64,000 bases of DNA from UBA5009 sp038043185 (GCA_038043185.1 JBBTCO010000004.1:23184-87183); one strand, 5' to 3'. Positions 1 to 8,252 are shown, counted from the stretch's first letter. Notes: generated by a model from the letters alone, not told the origin. Made by a program: numbers and translations.

Positions 1-928
1 AAACAGTTGGTGCTACTGCAACTCCGGCCAATCCTAAGGTGAAAAGGATCAGCCCGGTAAGCAAGACGCTTCGTTCGCCTTTTTTAGCTAAAAGCTTACG
101 AACAAGATATCCTTGAGTGAAAACAAGGACAACTCCAACATAGACAAAGCCCCAACTGACTTCGGCAATACCCCATTGGAATTTTTCAGCCATGTACAAA
201 ATGAGTGTAGCTTCTGTTGTTGCCATTGCCGTTGAGACTATAAAAAAAATAAACATCAAAGGACCTACGGTCGTAAGTTTTAAACTTTGAAAGATTTTTA
301 TTAATCGTGATTTTTTTTCAGCCGGATGAGCTTGCTTTTGAACTAAAGTTTCTTTGAATTTAAACCACATAAAAATAAAATTACAAAAACAGATCAAAGA
401 AACAACATAGGCCGCAAAGCTAGCTTTAAAATAAGGAGCATCGGAAATTAAGTGAGCGTAGCTAGCCAAAAGTCCACCGATGGCGGGTCCAAAAATAAAA
501 CCTAAGCCAAAGGCAGCGCCGACAAGAGCCATTCCTTTTGATCTATTTTGTTCAGAAGTGACATCAGATATAGCTGCAGAGGCCGTTGAAATGCTGGCTC
601 CGAAAAAACCACCTAAGCCGCGGGCAAGAAAGATCATGGGCAGGGTGTGAGAAAAAGCAAAGAGCAAGTAAGACAGGCCTTCACAAAACATACAAAATAA
701 CAAAATACGCCGGCGGCCAAGTCGATCGCTCAATCTTCCCCAAAAAGGAGAAAACATAAATTGAGCCAAAGAGTAGATAGCCATCAATAAGCCCACTTCA
801 GTTGGGGTAGCACCAAGTTCTCGACTTAAGATGGGAATTATTGGAATAATGATGCCGAATCCCACCAGATAAATGAAGACCGTCATGAAAATTACCGTAA
901 GTTGGGATTTTTTTAGGGAATCAGACAA
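1..928 (-). CDS. MFS transporter, partial (C-terminus beyond window)
   Basis: The leftward reading frame runs off the left edge of the window. It encodes hydrophobic helices typical of a major facilitator permease, with the loop 2-3 signature GRLSDRLGRRRIL followed by helices rich in small residues (GAAFGLGFIFGPAIGG), like TetA/Bcr-type drug exporters. I place the start at a TTG (position 928): it follows an AGAGG box by about 8 nt and gives a 14-residue cytoplasmic lead before helix 1. The first in-frame ATG (886) would begin right at the membrane segment and has no ribosome-binding site. About 309 residues are visible, roughly three quarters of a 12-helix transporter. The substrate cannot be read. 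It is divergent from the outer-membrane-like gene, with only about 37 bp between starts. Confidence 0.85.
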   Translation of the reverse strand, partial: MSDSLKKSQLTVIFMTVFIYLVGFGIIIPIIPILSRELGATPTEVGLLMAIYSLAQFMFSPFWGRLSDRLGRRRILLFCMFCEGLSYLLFAFSHTLPMIFLARGLGGFFGASISTASAAISDVTSEQNRSKGMALVGAAFGLGFIFGPAIGGLLASYAHLISDAPYFKASFAAYVVSLICFCNFIFMWFKFKETLVQKQAHPAEKKSRLIKIFQSLKLTTVGPLMFIFFIVSTAMATTEATLILYMAEKFQWGIAEVSWGFVYVGVVLVFTQGYLVRKLLAKKGERSVLLTGLILFTLGLAGVAVAPTV

Positions 929-965
929 AACTTTACCTCTGTCTTCAGACTGTTATGATAGTCAA

Positions 966-2123
966 ATGCGGTTACGACAACTTGTTCTACCTCTATATGT
1001 TCTGCTATTGCTAGATTCGACACTCAGCGAAGCGCTCTCTTTGACGAAATTTAAAGATTATCATCAGGGAAGGTTGGAATTTGGGGCTGGTTTTGACTAT
1101 ATGTCCTCAACTTCAAATTTTGATTCGAGCAGCGCCATTCGTAACTTAACTTCAGGAGCTTCTTATCAAATAATTAAGACTCCTTTGGGATTGCGTTATG
1201 GTTACGGAGAAAAGTGGAATTTGTCCTCCGAATTAATGATTTCGACATCGCAAAGTAAAAATGTCGATGCGACAAGAAACAACTCGAGCATTCCGGAAAT
1301 TCACATTGGAGCGGACGCTTTACTTTCTAGCGGCGGCATTTTCAATACGATTGGTGAAGTGGGACTTATTTTTCCCCTGGAAAATATAAAAATGAGCCAA
1401 GATAGTTCTTTGAATACGGAAGGTGTACCGCAAGTCATCGGCTTGCTTGGAATTGAGAATCGAAAAAATAAATTTATTTGGTATGGGCAAAGTGGTTTTA
1501 ATTATCGTATGGAAGGTCGTTCCGGATTGTTGTTGTATCAGTTGGGTGCAGGAATGAAATTGAATCGATTTTCTTTTGGCGGAGAAGTTGGCGGATTTCA
1601 CTCAGTGATGGATGATTCCGACAAAGGGAGCGCGGAGACAAAAAGAAATGCTTTTATTCAAAGAGTAAATGGCGGAAGCAATAGTTTTTACAGTGTAAAC
1701 CCAGCAGTCGCTGAATTTCGTTTATGGAGTGAGCATGATTTAGCGGGAAGAATAAAATTGGGATTTAAAATTGCCTATCCATTTTATGGCTTAAGTTATT
1801 CCAATGGTCTTACTCTTGGTACAGTACTATCAATTGCCTTTGATCTTACTGAAACTCAAAAAGCCATTCATCGACTTTCGGTTCCCATAAATGAAGGAGC
1901 CAGGCTAAGTACGGATCAAAAAGTAGAAGATTTTAATGAAGAAGTCGAAGACGGAGTCGATCAGGAAATGTTTCAACCGCCTCCACCACCACCACGTCCA
2001 GTAAGGCTGAAAAGATCCGAGCCAATTCCGAGTTCACGTGATGTGCGCACGCAACTCGACGACACCGAAATGAGTATTCAATTGAAGGCTGCTGCTAAGA
2101 AGAAAAAGAAAAAGCGGAAATAA
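966..2123 (+). CDS. Outer-membrane beta-barrel-like protein with lysine-rich tail
   Basis: The 385-residue product starts with a signal peptide (MRLRQLVLPLYVLLLLDS, cleavage near residue 25). An in-frame ATG further upstream (873) is rejected because it overlaps the MFS start and puts about 31 polar residues before the signal. The body has alternating hydrophobic and polar residues rich in G, Y and F (for example FGAGFDY, LRYGYGEK, FSFGGEVGGF), consistent with a beta-barrel of the transporter/porin-like kind. After residue 300 comes a charged linker, a run of prolines (PPPPPPRP) and a highly basic end with six consecutive lysines. I do not recognise a named family. The last 14 codons are repeated in inverted orientation just downstream (see the palindrome at 2080-2326). 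Confidence 0.7.
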   Translation: MRLRQLVLPLYVLLLLDSTLSEALSLTKFKDYHQGRLEFGAGFDYMSSTSNFDSSSAIRNLTSGASYQIIKTPLGLRYGYGEKWNLSSELMISTSQSKNVDATRNNSSIPEIHIGADALLSSGGIFNTIGEVGLIFPLENIKMSQDSSLNTEGVPQVIGLLGIENRKNKFIWYGQSGFNYRMEGRSGLLLYQLGAGMKLNRFSFGGEVGGFHSVMDDSDKGSAETKRNAFIQRVNGGSNSFYSVNPAVAEFRLWSEHDLAGRIKLGFKIAYPFYGLSYSNGLTLGTVLSIAFDLTETQKAIHRLSVPINEGARLSTDQKVEDFNEEVEDGVDQEMFQPPPPPPRPVRLKRSEPIPSSRDVRTQLDDTEMSIQLKAAAKKKKKKRK

Positions 2124-2326
2124 GTTTTTTTTGCGTTGGGAAGCGGATTAAGAATTTCTGTGTTTCCTTCTCCAAAGCGCGCCCATCCATGGGCTCCAGC
2201 TTGCGTGCATCCTGCACCGCTGAGGCTTTGGAGAAGGAAACACAGAAATTCTTAATCCTTCACTCAACGTAAATTAAAAAAACTTATTTCCGCTTTTTCT
2301 TTTTCTTCTTAGCAGCAGGCTTCAAT
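2080..2326. repeat. Giant palindrome A: inverted copy of the upstream gene's 3' end
   Basis: A perfect 34-bp inverted repeat (2145-2178 against 2225-2258) encloses a 46-nt loop (2179-2224). Beyond it the symmetry continues imperfectly: the last codons and stop of the upstream gene (2080-2125) reappear on the other strand at 2283-2326, joined by related T-rich spacers of different length. The copied codons differ from the gene at two positions (Q to K and A to P) and keep the stop codon. Transcribed from either side this would fold into a very long hairpin and could act as a terminator, but a duplicated coding end is not a normal terminator part. Confidence 0.9.
2179..2224 (-). repeat. 46-nt loop cassette, copy 1
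   Basis: This loop of palindrome A is the exact reverse complement of the loop of palindrome B at 2461-2506. Read on the minus strand it contains two small self-complementary hairpins with GGA in the loop, GTGCAGGATGCAC and CCCATGGATGGG, and a third GGA between them. Flanking AAGC/GCTT is also shared, giving a 54-nt common unit. The arms outside it are unrelated in sequence between the two palindromes. Confidence 0.9.
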
Positions 2327-2358
2327 TTGCGTGTGGGCAAAAACCCGAATTCCGCATT

Positions 2359-2609
2359 GATTTCCCCTTTGTCTTCGAATCCATAAAAAAATCATTTTTG
2401 TTTTGAACTTAATTTAAGTGGGGTAGGGCGCTGAGATTTCCTGTCCTTCTTTGTCCAAGCCTCAGCGGTGCAGGATGCACGCAAGCTGGAGCCCATGGAT
2501 GGGCGCGCTTGGACAAAGAAGGACAGGAAATCTCAGAGCCCTAAAGGCACTAAGAATCCCTTCAAACCAAAAATAATTTTTTTATGGATTCGAAGACAAT
2601 GGCGAAATC
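2359..2609. repeat. Giant palindrome B: inverted copy of the divIVA-like gene's 3' end
   Basis: A perfect 30-bp inverted repeat (2431-2460 against 2507-2536) encloses a 46-nt loop (2461-2506); after one mismatch it gains at least six more pairs. Symmetry continues outward into the end of the leftward divIVA-like gene: its last codons (2582-2609) are repeated on the plus strand at 2359-2386. The copy encodes the same residues ISPLSSNP and a TAA stop but with two synonymous changes (TCG to TCC, CCA to CCT). Palindromes A and B lie back to back, meeting near 2327-2358. Confidence 0.9.
2461..2506 (+). repeat. 46-nt loop cassette, copy 2
   Basis: Identical, as reverse complement, to the loop at 2179-2224. 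On the plus strand it shows GTGCAGGATGCAC (5-bp stem, GGA loop) and CCCATGGATGGG (4-bp stem, TGGA loop). Relative to the gene that precedes each palindrome the two cassettes have the same orientation, so each convergent gene is followed by an equivalent unit. Confidence 0.9.
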
Positions 2610-3112
2610 TCGGAAGTGCGCGGTCCATTTATAATTGAATGATTTGGCAACTGCACTTGAGGTAAATATTTTTCTCCTTGATCCAAAATGCTTAAGTGAG
2701 CTTGGGCTAAGGCTTTTAAGTTTGCTTCAAATTGCAAGCGGGCACGCTTAAGGTCAGTTACTTCTTGATACATCTTTTTTAATGAATCGCGAGCGTCGCG
2801 AATAATGAGTTCTGATTTTTGTTGAGCGTCGGCAATGATAAGCTTGGCTTCTCTTTCAGCGTCACCGCGCATTCTTTCGGCCATCTGAGAGGCTGTAGCA
2901 ATTGTGTCTTTGAGAACTTTATCGCGTTCTTTGTATTCCAGCAGATTGAGTTCTCGTTCGCGAAGTGTTTCGCGAAGGTTATTTCTTTCATGAAGCAGAA
3001 CTTCCATTTGGGAAGAGACTTGATGTAGGAATTCCATCACTTGATCTGGATCAAGGCCCATCATTTTTTTATTGAAAGTTTTATGAGTGAGATCAATTGG
3101 TGAAATCTTCAT
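2582..3112 (-). CDS. DivIVA-domain coiled-coil protein
   Basis: The 176-residue product begins MKISPIDLTHKTFNKKMMGL, the N-terminal lipid-binding DivIVA segment in which the conserved pattern is I(S/T)P.DI...F....GY. A coiled coil follows (about residues 30-140, heptad-like, rich in E, K, R and A) and a short polar tail. DivIVA proteins mark curved or polar membrane and recruit division or polarity factors. The start is the ATG at 3112, preceded by GGAGGAAATAAG. It is the first gene beyond the giant palindromes, and its last codons form the outer arm of palindrome B. It sits downstream of proC, yggS and maf in the same direction, as in many bacteria where divIVA follows yggS and proC/yggT. 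Confidence 0.88.
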   Translation of the reverse strand: MKISPIDLTHKTFNKKMMGLDPDQVMEFLHQVSSQMEVLLHERNNLRETLRERELNLLEYKERDKVLKDTIATASQMAERMRGDAEREAKLIIADAQQKSELIIRDARDSLKKMYQEVTDLKRARLQFEANLKALAQAHLSILDQGEKYLPQVQLPNHSIINGPRTSEISPLSSNP

Positions 3113-3196
3113 CTTATTTCCTCCATGAAAAGAAGAATGAAAAACTAAATACAATTTAAGGATACGGGACTTTCGCCTGTGAGCGCAAGGTGAAAA

Positions 3197-4027
3197 TTAT
3201 TTCACTATTCTGGCCATTTCTTTATTTTTTAATGCCGCTTTTTCAAAACTGACACGAAGAGCACGTTCGATTTCAAGTTCTCTCATGGACTCAAGTCCAG
3301 CGGCAGTTACGCCTTTTTTTGAAGTTACCCTTGATTGGAGTTCCTCAAGACTTAGGTCCGGAGTTTTCAAAGCCAGTTCTGATGCTCCTAAAAATGTTTC
3401 AATCGTCATCACTTTTGCAACCTCAGGATCAAAACCATGTTCTTCAATCCACTCTTGCCAGTAGGTCATTAATTCGAAAACAAATCCTGTTCCTGATGAG
3501 CAAGCAATCATGAAGGCTTCAAATTGATCTTCATCTTGAAGTTTCATAACGGACCCAAGAGGTGAAAATAAATCTTCAAGAAGAGTTTCCAGTCCTTCGT
3601 CCGGCTCATTGAGGAAAAAACCAATAGTGCCACGACCGATGATCGAGGGTGTATTTGGCATCAAACGAACAACGCGACAGTGTGGTAAATATTTTTCTAG
3701 AGTTTGCATTTGGATTCCAGCAGCAAGACTGATGACAATTTGTTTTTCAAGAAAAATTTGTATAATCGGTTCAACGGCAACAACTAAGTCTTGTGGCTTA
3801 ACTGCTAGAATGACGATGTCACATTTTTCGACCAACTCTTCATTGCTTTGACAGATATTGATTTTATAATTTTCAGAAATTTTTTTAAGTTTGCCGGGGG
3901 TTCGATTGGAAACAAAAAGATGATCGGCATTTGTCAAATGAGATTCAAGCATTCCCTTAATCATCGCCTGAGCCATATTTCCGGCGCCGATAAATCCTAT
4001 TTTTTTTGATTTTGTAAGTGGATTCAC
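3197..4027 (-). CDS. proC: Pyrroline-5-carboxylate reductase
   Basis: This enzyme reduces 1-pyrroline-5-carboxylate to proline with NAD(P)H, the last step of proline synthesis, in the cytosol. The 276-residue length is normal. The N-terminus has the Rossmann motif GFIGAGNMA (residues 11-19), then the family signatures SLAAGI and RLMPNTPSIIGRG, and the C-terminal dimerisation helices with SSGTGFVFELMTYW and SRVTSKKGVTAAGLE (usually VTSPGGTT). Its ATG overlaps the stop of yggS by 4 bp, so translation is probably coupled. Confidence 0.95.
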   Translation of the reverse strand: MNPLTKSKKIGFIGAGNMAQAMIKGMLESHLTNADHLFVSNRTPGKLKKISENYKINICQSNEELVEKCDIVILAVKPQDLVVAVEPIIQIFLEKQIVISLAAGIQMQTLEKYLPHCRVVRLMPNTPSIIGRGTIGFFLNEPDEGLETLLEDLFSPLGSVMKLQDEDQFEAFMIACSSGTGFVFELMTYWQEWIEEHGFDPEVAKVMTIETFLGASELALKTPDLSLEELQSRVTSKKGVTAAGLESMRELEIERALRVSFEKAALKNKEMARIVK

Positions 4028-4728
4028 AAATTTCCTTTCGCTTGAATGATTCGTTCGCCAAACAAGATTGCTCCCAGTCGAAGGATGGTCGAACCTTCTT
4101 CGACGGCAATTTGATAATCATGACTCGTTCCCATAGATAAATGATTCAGAGGGTGCAATTTGGTATTTGCCTTTTTTCGAAGAACTTCGAGTTGGTTTCG
4201 CAAGGAACTAAAATAGGGCCGCGTTTTTTCTGCTTCTTCAAAAAGAGGGGGTAGGCACATCAAGCCACAAATCTGCAAAGACGAAAATTTTTCCAAATGT
4301 TCCCAATCTTTCATAAAACTATCCGGCTGAAAGCCAGTCTTCATTTTTTCTTCGGCTTGATTAATTTGTAAAAGTATTTTTTGTTTCAGACCAAGTTCCT
4401 TGGCTCGAGTATTTACTTTTTCGGCGAGCTCTAATGAATCGATCGAATGTATTAAATCAAAGGCACCTACGACTTGTTTCACTTTATTTTTTTGTAAGTG
4501 ACCAATCAAATGCCAATGTAAAGAATGCTTTTTAAGTTCTTCCATTTTGAACAGCGCTTCTTGCACATAATTTTCGCCGAAATCCATTTGCCCGCTTTTG
4601 TGCAGTTCCAAAATCTTTGTGGTGGGTTGAAGTTTTGATGCTGCCAGTATCATCACGGAATTCAAGGGGCGTTCTAATTCGGATAATTTTTTATTCAACC
4701 AATTTTGAATTTCTAATCTTGATTCCAC
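4024..4728 (-). CDS. yggS: YggS/PLPBP-family pyridoxal phosphate homeostasis protein
   Basis: This 234-residue single-domain PLP-binding protein has the fold of alanine racemase's N-terminal barrel. The PLP lysine is K32 in ILAASKLQ. Family motifs follow: FGENYVQEA, WHLIGHLQKNKVKQV, HSIDS, and near the end MGTSHDYQIAVEEGSTILRLGAILFG. Members buffer PLP and amino acid/keto acid pools and have no known catalytic activity. The adjacency to proC and a divIVA-like gene is the classic arrangement for this family. Confidence 0.95.
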   Translation of the reverse strand: MESRLEIQNWLNKKLSELERPLNSVMILAASKLQPTTKILELHKSGQMDFGENYVQEALFKMEELKKHSLHWHLIGHLQKNKVKQVVGAFDLIHSIDSLELAEKVNTRAKELGLKQKILLQINQAEEKMKTGFQPDSFMKDWEHLEKFSSLQICGLMCLPPLFEEAEKTRPYFSSLRNQLEVLRKKANTKLHPLNHLSMGTSHDYQIAVEEGSTILRLGAILFGERIIQAKGNL

Positions 4729-4735
4729 TTTTGTC

Positions 4736-5332
4736 TCACGCCTTCTCGATAATCCAGCCCTGGTCGTTTAAGATTTTTTTTAATGCTTGAACAGGAAGCC
4801 CTACAACATTGTCGTAGTTACCAACAATTTTTTCAACGAATTGCGAAGCTTGACCTTGGATGGCGTAAGCTCCTGCTTTGTCCAAGCCTTCTCGAGAAGA
4901 AGCATAATCTTCAATTGTTTTTGAATCTAATTTTTTAAAATGAATGATCGTTGTTTCAATATGGGATACTTCTTTTCCACTTGGGCTTTCACGAAGCCAA
5001 AGTCCAGTTTTTACTTGATGAATATTGCCAGAAAGTTGCGAAATCATTTGGATGGCTGCTTTGATATCTGCTGGTTTGCCAAGAAGCTCGTCGTTGAGTA
5101 CAACCTCGGTATCTGCAGTTAGCAGGACGAAAGGACTGTTTTTTGTCGACTTAAGTCGAGTCCAGGCGCTTTCGGATTTTTCTTTCGCATTTGCTAATAT
5201 TTTCGCATCGACCGTCAAATTTTTTCCAGGAATTTCCGATACTTTCATAGAGAGAGTCTCAAACTGAAAACCGGCATCTTTGAGTAATTGTTTTCGGCGA
5301 GGAGACTCGGAAGCTAAAACGAGTTGGTGCAT
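4736..5332 (-). CDS. maf: Maf-family nucleotide pyrophosphatase
   Basis: The 198-residue protein begins LVLASESPRRKQLL, the Maf N-terminal signature with the S-P-R-R nucleotide-binding loop. The catalytic aspartate is probably D74 in LLTADTEVVL, and GKP and GAYAIQGQA motifs follow. Maf proteins hydrolyse non-canonical or canonical nucleoside triphosphates to monophosphates and have been linked to septum control in Bacillus. It lies 7 bp upstream of yggS in the same leftward group and is divergent from the tadC-like gene with 28 bp between starts. Confidence 0.93.
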   Translation of the reverse strand: MHQLVLASESPRRKQLLKDAGFQFETLSMKVSEIPGKNLTVDAKILANAKEKSESAWTRLKSTKNSPFVLLTADTEVVLNDELLGKPADIKAAIQMISQLSGNIHQVKTGLWLRESPSGKEVSHIETTIIHFKKLDSKTIEDYASSREGLDKAGAYAIQGQASQFVEKIVGNYDNVVGLPVQALKKILNDQGWIIEKA

Positions 5333-5360
5333 ATTTTAAATTGACCACAAAGAGGACGAA

Positions 5361-6269
5361 ATGGGAAGCCCGGGTTTTTTACTATACGGTGGACTTTTAT
5401 TTGGCGGTTTATCCGTTTATTTATTTATTTCTGCGTTGATGTCAAATAACGCAGACAAACAAAATCTTTCTTGGGCGAACAATAGCGAGCCGGAAAAAAC
5501 CGATCGTGCTTTGATCAAAATGTCTCGTCCACTTGTTCATCAATTCACTTTGCAACATGCTTTGCGAATTAAAAATTTGACCTATCGAAAAAGAATTAAA
5601 CAAATTATTAAAACAGCAGGGATCTCGAGAATTTTGAACGAAGATGAATTTATCGGCATGCAAATTCTTTGGGGAATCATGATTCCGCTATTTGTTTTAG
5701 TGATGAATTTCGCTTTAGAGTTGGATTTAAGTTATCTAGCAATTTTAGCTATGATGCCTTTTGGTTTTTATGCACCGATCATGGATGCGAGTGCTCAGAA
5801 AAAAATTCGCACTCAAAATGTTCGGGAACATTTGCCCTTTTATATTGACCTGCTGGCCTTGTCTGTCGAGGCTGGATTGGATTTTTTTGCGGCGATACAA
5901 ATGCTAGTCGACAAAGCCGAAGTGAAAAAAAGTGTATTGGCTGAAGAATTATCTCTTGTCTTGAAAGACGTTCAGCTGGGAGCAGCCAAGGCCACCGCGC
6001 TCAAAGAATTTGCCGAACGATTGGATATGTCCGAAGTGACAAGTTTTGTCGCTGTTTTGGTCGACTCGGAAGCTAGCGGTGCTCCCATTTCCCGAGTGCT
6101 AAAAGAGCAAACTGTACAAATGAGACTGGAACGATTTGTTCGCGCCGAAAAGGCAGGAGCTCGAGCGTCTCAGGCGCTTTTGATTCCGATGATGGTTTTT
6201 ATTGTTCCAGCTGTTTTTATTATGGTGTTTGGTCCAGTGGCAATTTCATTCATGTACGGGGGCAAATGA
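5361..6269 (+). CDS. TadC-like type II/IV secretion membrane protein (GspF domain)
   Basis: The 302-residue integral membrane protein has an N-terminal helix (about 6-26), two central helices (about 105-140), a GspF-type cytoplasmic domain with LPFYIDLLALSVEAGLDFFAAIQ and SGAPISRVLKEQ, and a last helix (about 278-298). This is the Tad/Flp pilus platform protein TadC pattern. The start follows GAGGAC. No tadA ATPase, tadB or pilin gene is in view, so either they lie elsewhere or this copy works with the FHA proteins that follow. Its stop overlaps the DUF192 start by 4 bp. Confidence 0.85.
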   Translation: MGSPGFLLYGGLLFGGLSVYLFISALMSNNADKQNLSWANNSEPEKTDRALIKMSRPLVHQFTLQHALRIKNLTYRKRIKQIIKTAGISRILNEDEFIGMQILWGIMIPLFVLVMNFALELDLSYLAILAMMPFGFYAPIMDASAQKKIRTQNVREHLPFYIDLLALSVEAGLDFFAAIQMLVDKAEVKKSVLAEELSLVLKDVQLGAAKATALKEFAERLDMSEVTSFVAVLVDSEASGAPISRVLKEQTVQMRLERFVRAEKAGARASQALLIPMMVFIVPAVFIMVFGPVAISFMYGGK

Positions 6270-6619
6270 AGATGTCAACGTTGGGAAATAAAACACAAAA
6301 TATTTTAATTTCCTCTCGGCTCGAGGTCGCAGAAAATTTTTTCGCGCGTGGATTGGGGCTCATGGGTCGAAGAAATTTTTCCATGGATCAAGGCCTATGG
6401 ATTCATCGATGCAAAAGCATTCACACTTGCTTTATGAAGTTTGCTATTGATTGCGTGTTTGTTGATGCGAATTTGAAAGTGAAGTCGCTTAAAAAAGAAA
6501 TTAAACCCTGGAGATTAGTTTTGCCGATCTGGGGAGCTGATTCTGTTTTTGAACTTCCTTCCGGAACAATAACTCGCTTAAAGATTCAAGAAGGGGATGA
6601 ACTTTATGTGGGCCATTAG
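6266..6619 (+). CDS. DUF192-domain protein
   Basis: The 117 residues match the DUF192 pattern: an early R.LGLMGRR segment, WIHRCKSIHTCFMKFAIDCVFVD in the middle (the family usually shows I.M.....LDI.Fid), and an ending resembling the usual LELPAG.....I..GD in VFELPSGTITRLKIQEGDEL. No signal peptide is evident, though many family members are exported. Function is unknown. It is translationally coupled to the tadC-like gene. Confidence 0.8.
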   Translation: MKMSTLGNKTQNILISSRLEVAENFFARGLGLMGRRNFSMDQGLWIHRCKSIHTCFMKFAIDCVFVDANLKVKSLKKEIKPWRLVLPIWGADSVFELPSGTITRLKIQEGDELYVGH

Positions 6620-8252
6620 AATTTTAAATGGTCCACAAGCTGGGCAAATATTTCCCTTACGAAATGGCAAAAATATTCTTGGCCGTGCGGCTCAGGCTGA
6701 CATTAAAATTTTAGCCCAAGGGGTATCTAAAGCTCACTGTGAAATTCATATTTTTAAAGACAAGATCATGATCGTGGATTTGAAATCCAGCAATGGAACT
6801 TATGTTAATGGAATAAAAATTCAGAATAGTATTTTACAGTTAGGCGAGAAATTTAGTCTTCATGAAATTTTAATGGATATAATTCCAGCTCAGGAAATAA
6901 AACCGACAGTACGCTCGACTTCTTCTTTTCCCGTGCCAATGTCGTCAAATTTTCCTACCGCTGGAAATGCTGCTTTACAAATGGAAAACGTGCCCCAGCC
7001 GCATCTTTCGCCAAACCTTCAAGCTTATTTACAGACCAATCCATCGCCGGAATCCACAGCGTCCGCTCACTCGGGTTTAGCGGCTGGAATCGTCGAGCAA
7101 TTTAAATCTTATATTGAAAAAGCGGCTTTGCCGGGTGTCTATAAATTAGCGCAGTTGTTTGATTTCAAGTGGGTGCTGACGGGATTTGTAGCGGCATTTA
7201 TTTTTATTGTGACCTTGCTTTCGATGATACCAATGTCCCAGTTAGCCAAAACAAGTATTATTAAAGAAAGTCGAAATCGCGCTTCTTCATTGGCTAGAAA
7301 TCTTGCAGCAACGAACAAAAAAGCTCTTGTTGAAAGCTCGGGTGCCTTAAGTACATATTCGGCTGAAGTTGAAGAGGGAGTGAAAACTGTCTTTATTATT
7401 CAAGATGCAGACGGGATGATTCTTGCTCCATCAACCAAGGCCGGTAGAAGTTCAGATTCTTCTTTCGTACAACGGGTAAGAAAAGAGCGCCGAGCGGTTA
7501 CCTTGGAAATTGACTCGTCGACGATTGGTGCTAGCGCTCCTATAGAAGCTTATGATGTTGAAAGCGGAGAAATGAAGGTAAAAGCCCATGCCATTGTGAT
7601 TTATGATATTTCTTCACTGGCTTTTGACGAGGGAAAAACCATCAGTCTATTTATGCAGACGCTTATGATTGCCTCTTTCGTAGGGTTTTTTCTCTTTTTC
7701 TTTATTTATAAACTTGTTGAATTTCCTATAAAGAATTTAAGTTTTCAATTAGATGCGGCTCTTCGTGAAAAACGTGCAGATTTACAAATGACATTTCAGT
7801 TTGAGCCTTTGCAAAATCTAATAGCAAACATGAATAGCGTATTAACAAGGTATATTCATAGTGGAGACAACGGCGCTCCTGCCAATGCGGGCACCACTGA
7901 AAACAAAGATGGCGAAGCTGATAATTTGATGAAGATGATTGGGGCCCCATGCTTAGCGATTTCCCATGAAGGACGAATCATTTCGGCTAACCCTGGATTT
8001 GAGCAACTGTCACGAGTTTCATTGGCGTCAATGCAACAAAATGGCTTGTCTGCAATTCCAGATAATTCTCTTCAACAAAATATTGATCATCTGATGGGTA
8101 AATCCCGTGAAAACCCTTATGGAATTCATTCTGATCACCTCGAGTTTAACGGATTGATGTGTGTTATTCAGTGCCAGGCTTTCATGAGCGCAAATAACGT
8201 GAGTTACTACTTGGTTACTGTATTGCCAAATCAAGGGGGAGCGACAGAATGA
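6606..8252 (+). CDS. FHA-domain membrane sensor protein with PAS-like C-terminus
   Basis: The product is 548 residues from the ATG at 6606, which has AAGGGG 8 nt upstream; an in-frame ATG at 6597 abuts that box and is less likely. Residues 1-92 are an FHA phosphothreonine-binding domain with GR (26-27), SKAH (41-44) and NGT (63-65). A Pro/Ser/Gln linker follows, a membrane helix at about 190-209, an extracytoplasmic domain of about 135 residues, a second helix at about 348-369, and a C-terminal PAS-like domain (from about 435; APCLAISHEGRIISANPGFEQLS). The start lies inside the end of the DUF192 gene. It may link an external signal to phospho-dependent assembly; partners are not known. Confidence 0.85.
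   Translation: MWAIRILNGPQAGQIFPLRNGKNILGRAAQADIKILAQGVSKAHCEIHIFKDKIMIVDLKSSNGTYVNGIKIQNSILQLGEKFSLHEILMDIIPAQEIKPTVRSTSSFPVPMSSNFPTAGNAALQMENVPQPHLSPNLQAYLQTNPSPESTASAHSGLAAGIVEQFKSYIEKAALPGVYKLAQLFDFKWVLTGFVAAFIFIVTLLSMIPMSQLAKTSIIKESRNRASSLARNLAATNKKALVESSGALSTYSAEVEEGVKTVFIIQDADGMILAPSTKAGRSSDSSFVQRVRKERRAVTLEIDSSTIGASAPIEAYDVESGEMKVKAHAIVIYDISSLAFDEGKTISLFMQTLMIASFVGFFLFFFIYKLVEFPIKNLSFQLDAALREKRADLQMTFQFEPLQNLIANMNSVLTRYIHSGDNGAPANAGTTENKDGEADNLMKMIGAPCLAISHEGRIISANPGFEQLSRVSLASMQQNGLSAIPDNSLQQNIDHLMGKSRENPYGIHSDHLEFNGLMCVIQCQAFMSANNVSYYLVTVLPNQGGATE

Noticed and set aside
873..965. N-terminal extension of the outer-membrane-like gene
   Set aside because: It overlaps the start of the divergent MFS gene and puts 31 polar residues before a clear signal peptide.
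2124..2581. Ordinary bidirectional terminators between convergent genes
   Set aside because: The arms include coding sequence and stop codons, the loops are 46 nt and identical, and the inner arms have no typical T run; simple terminators do not explain this.
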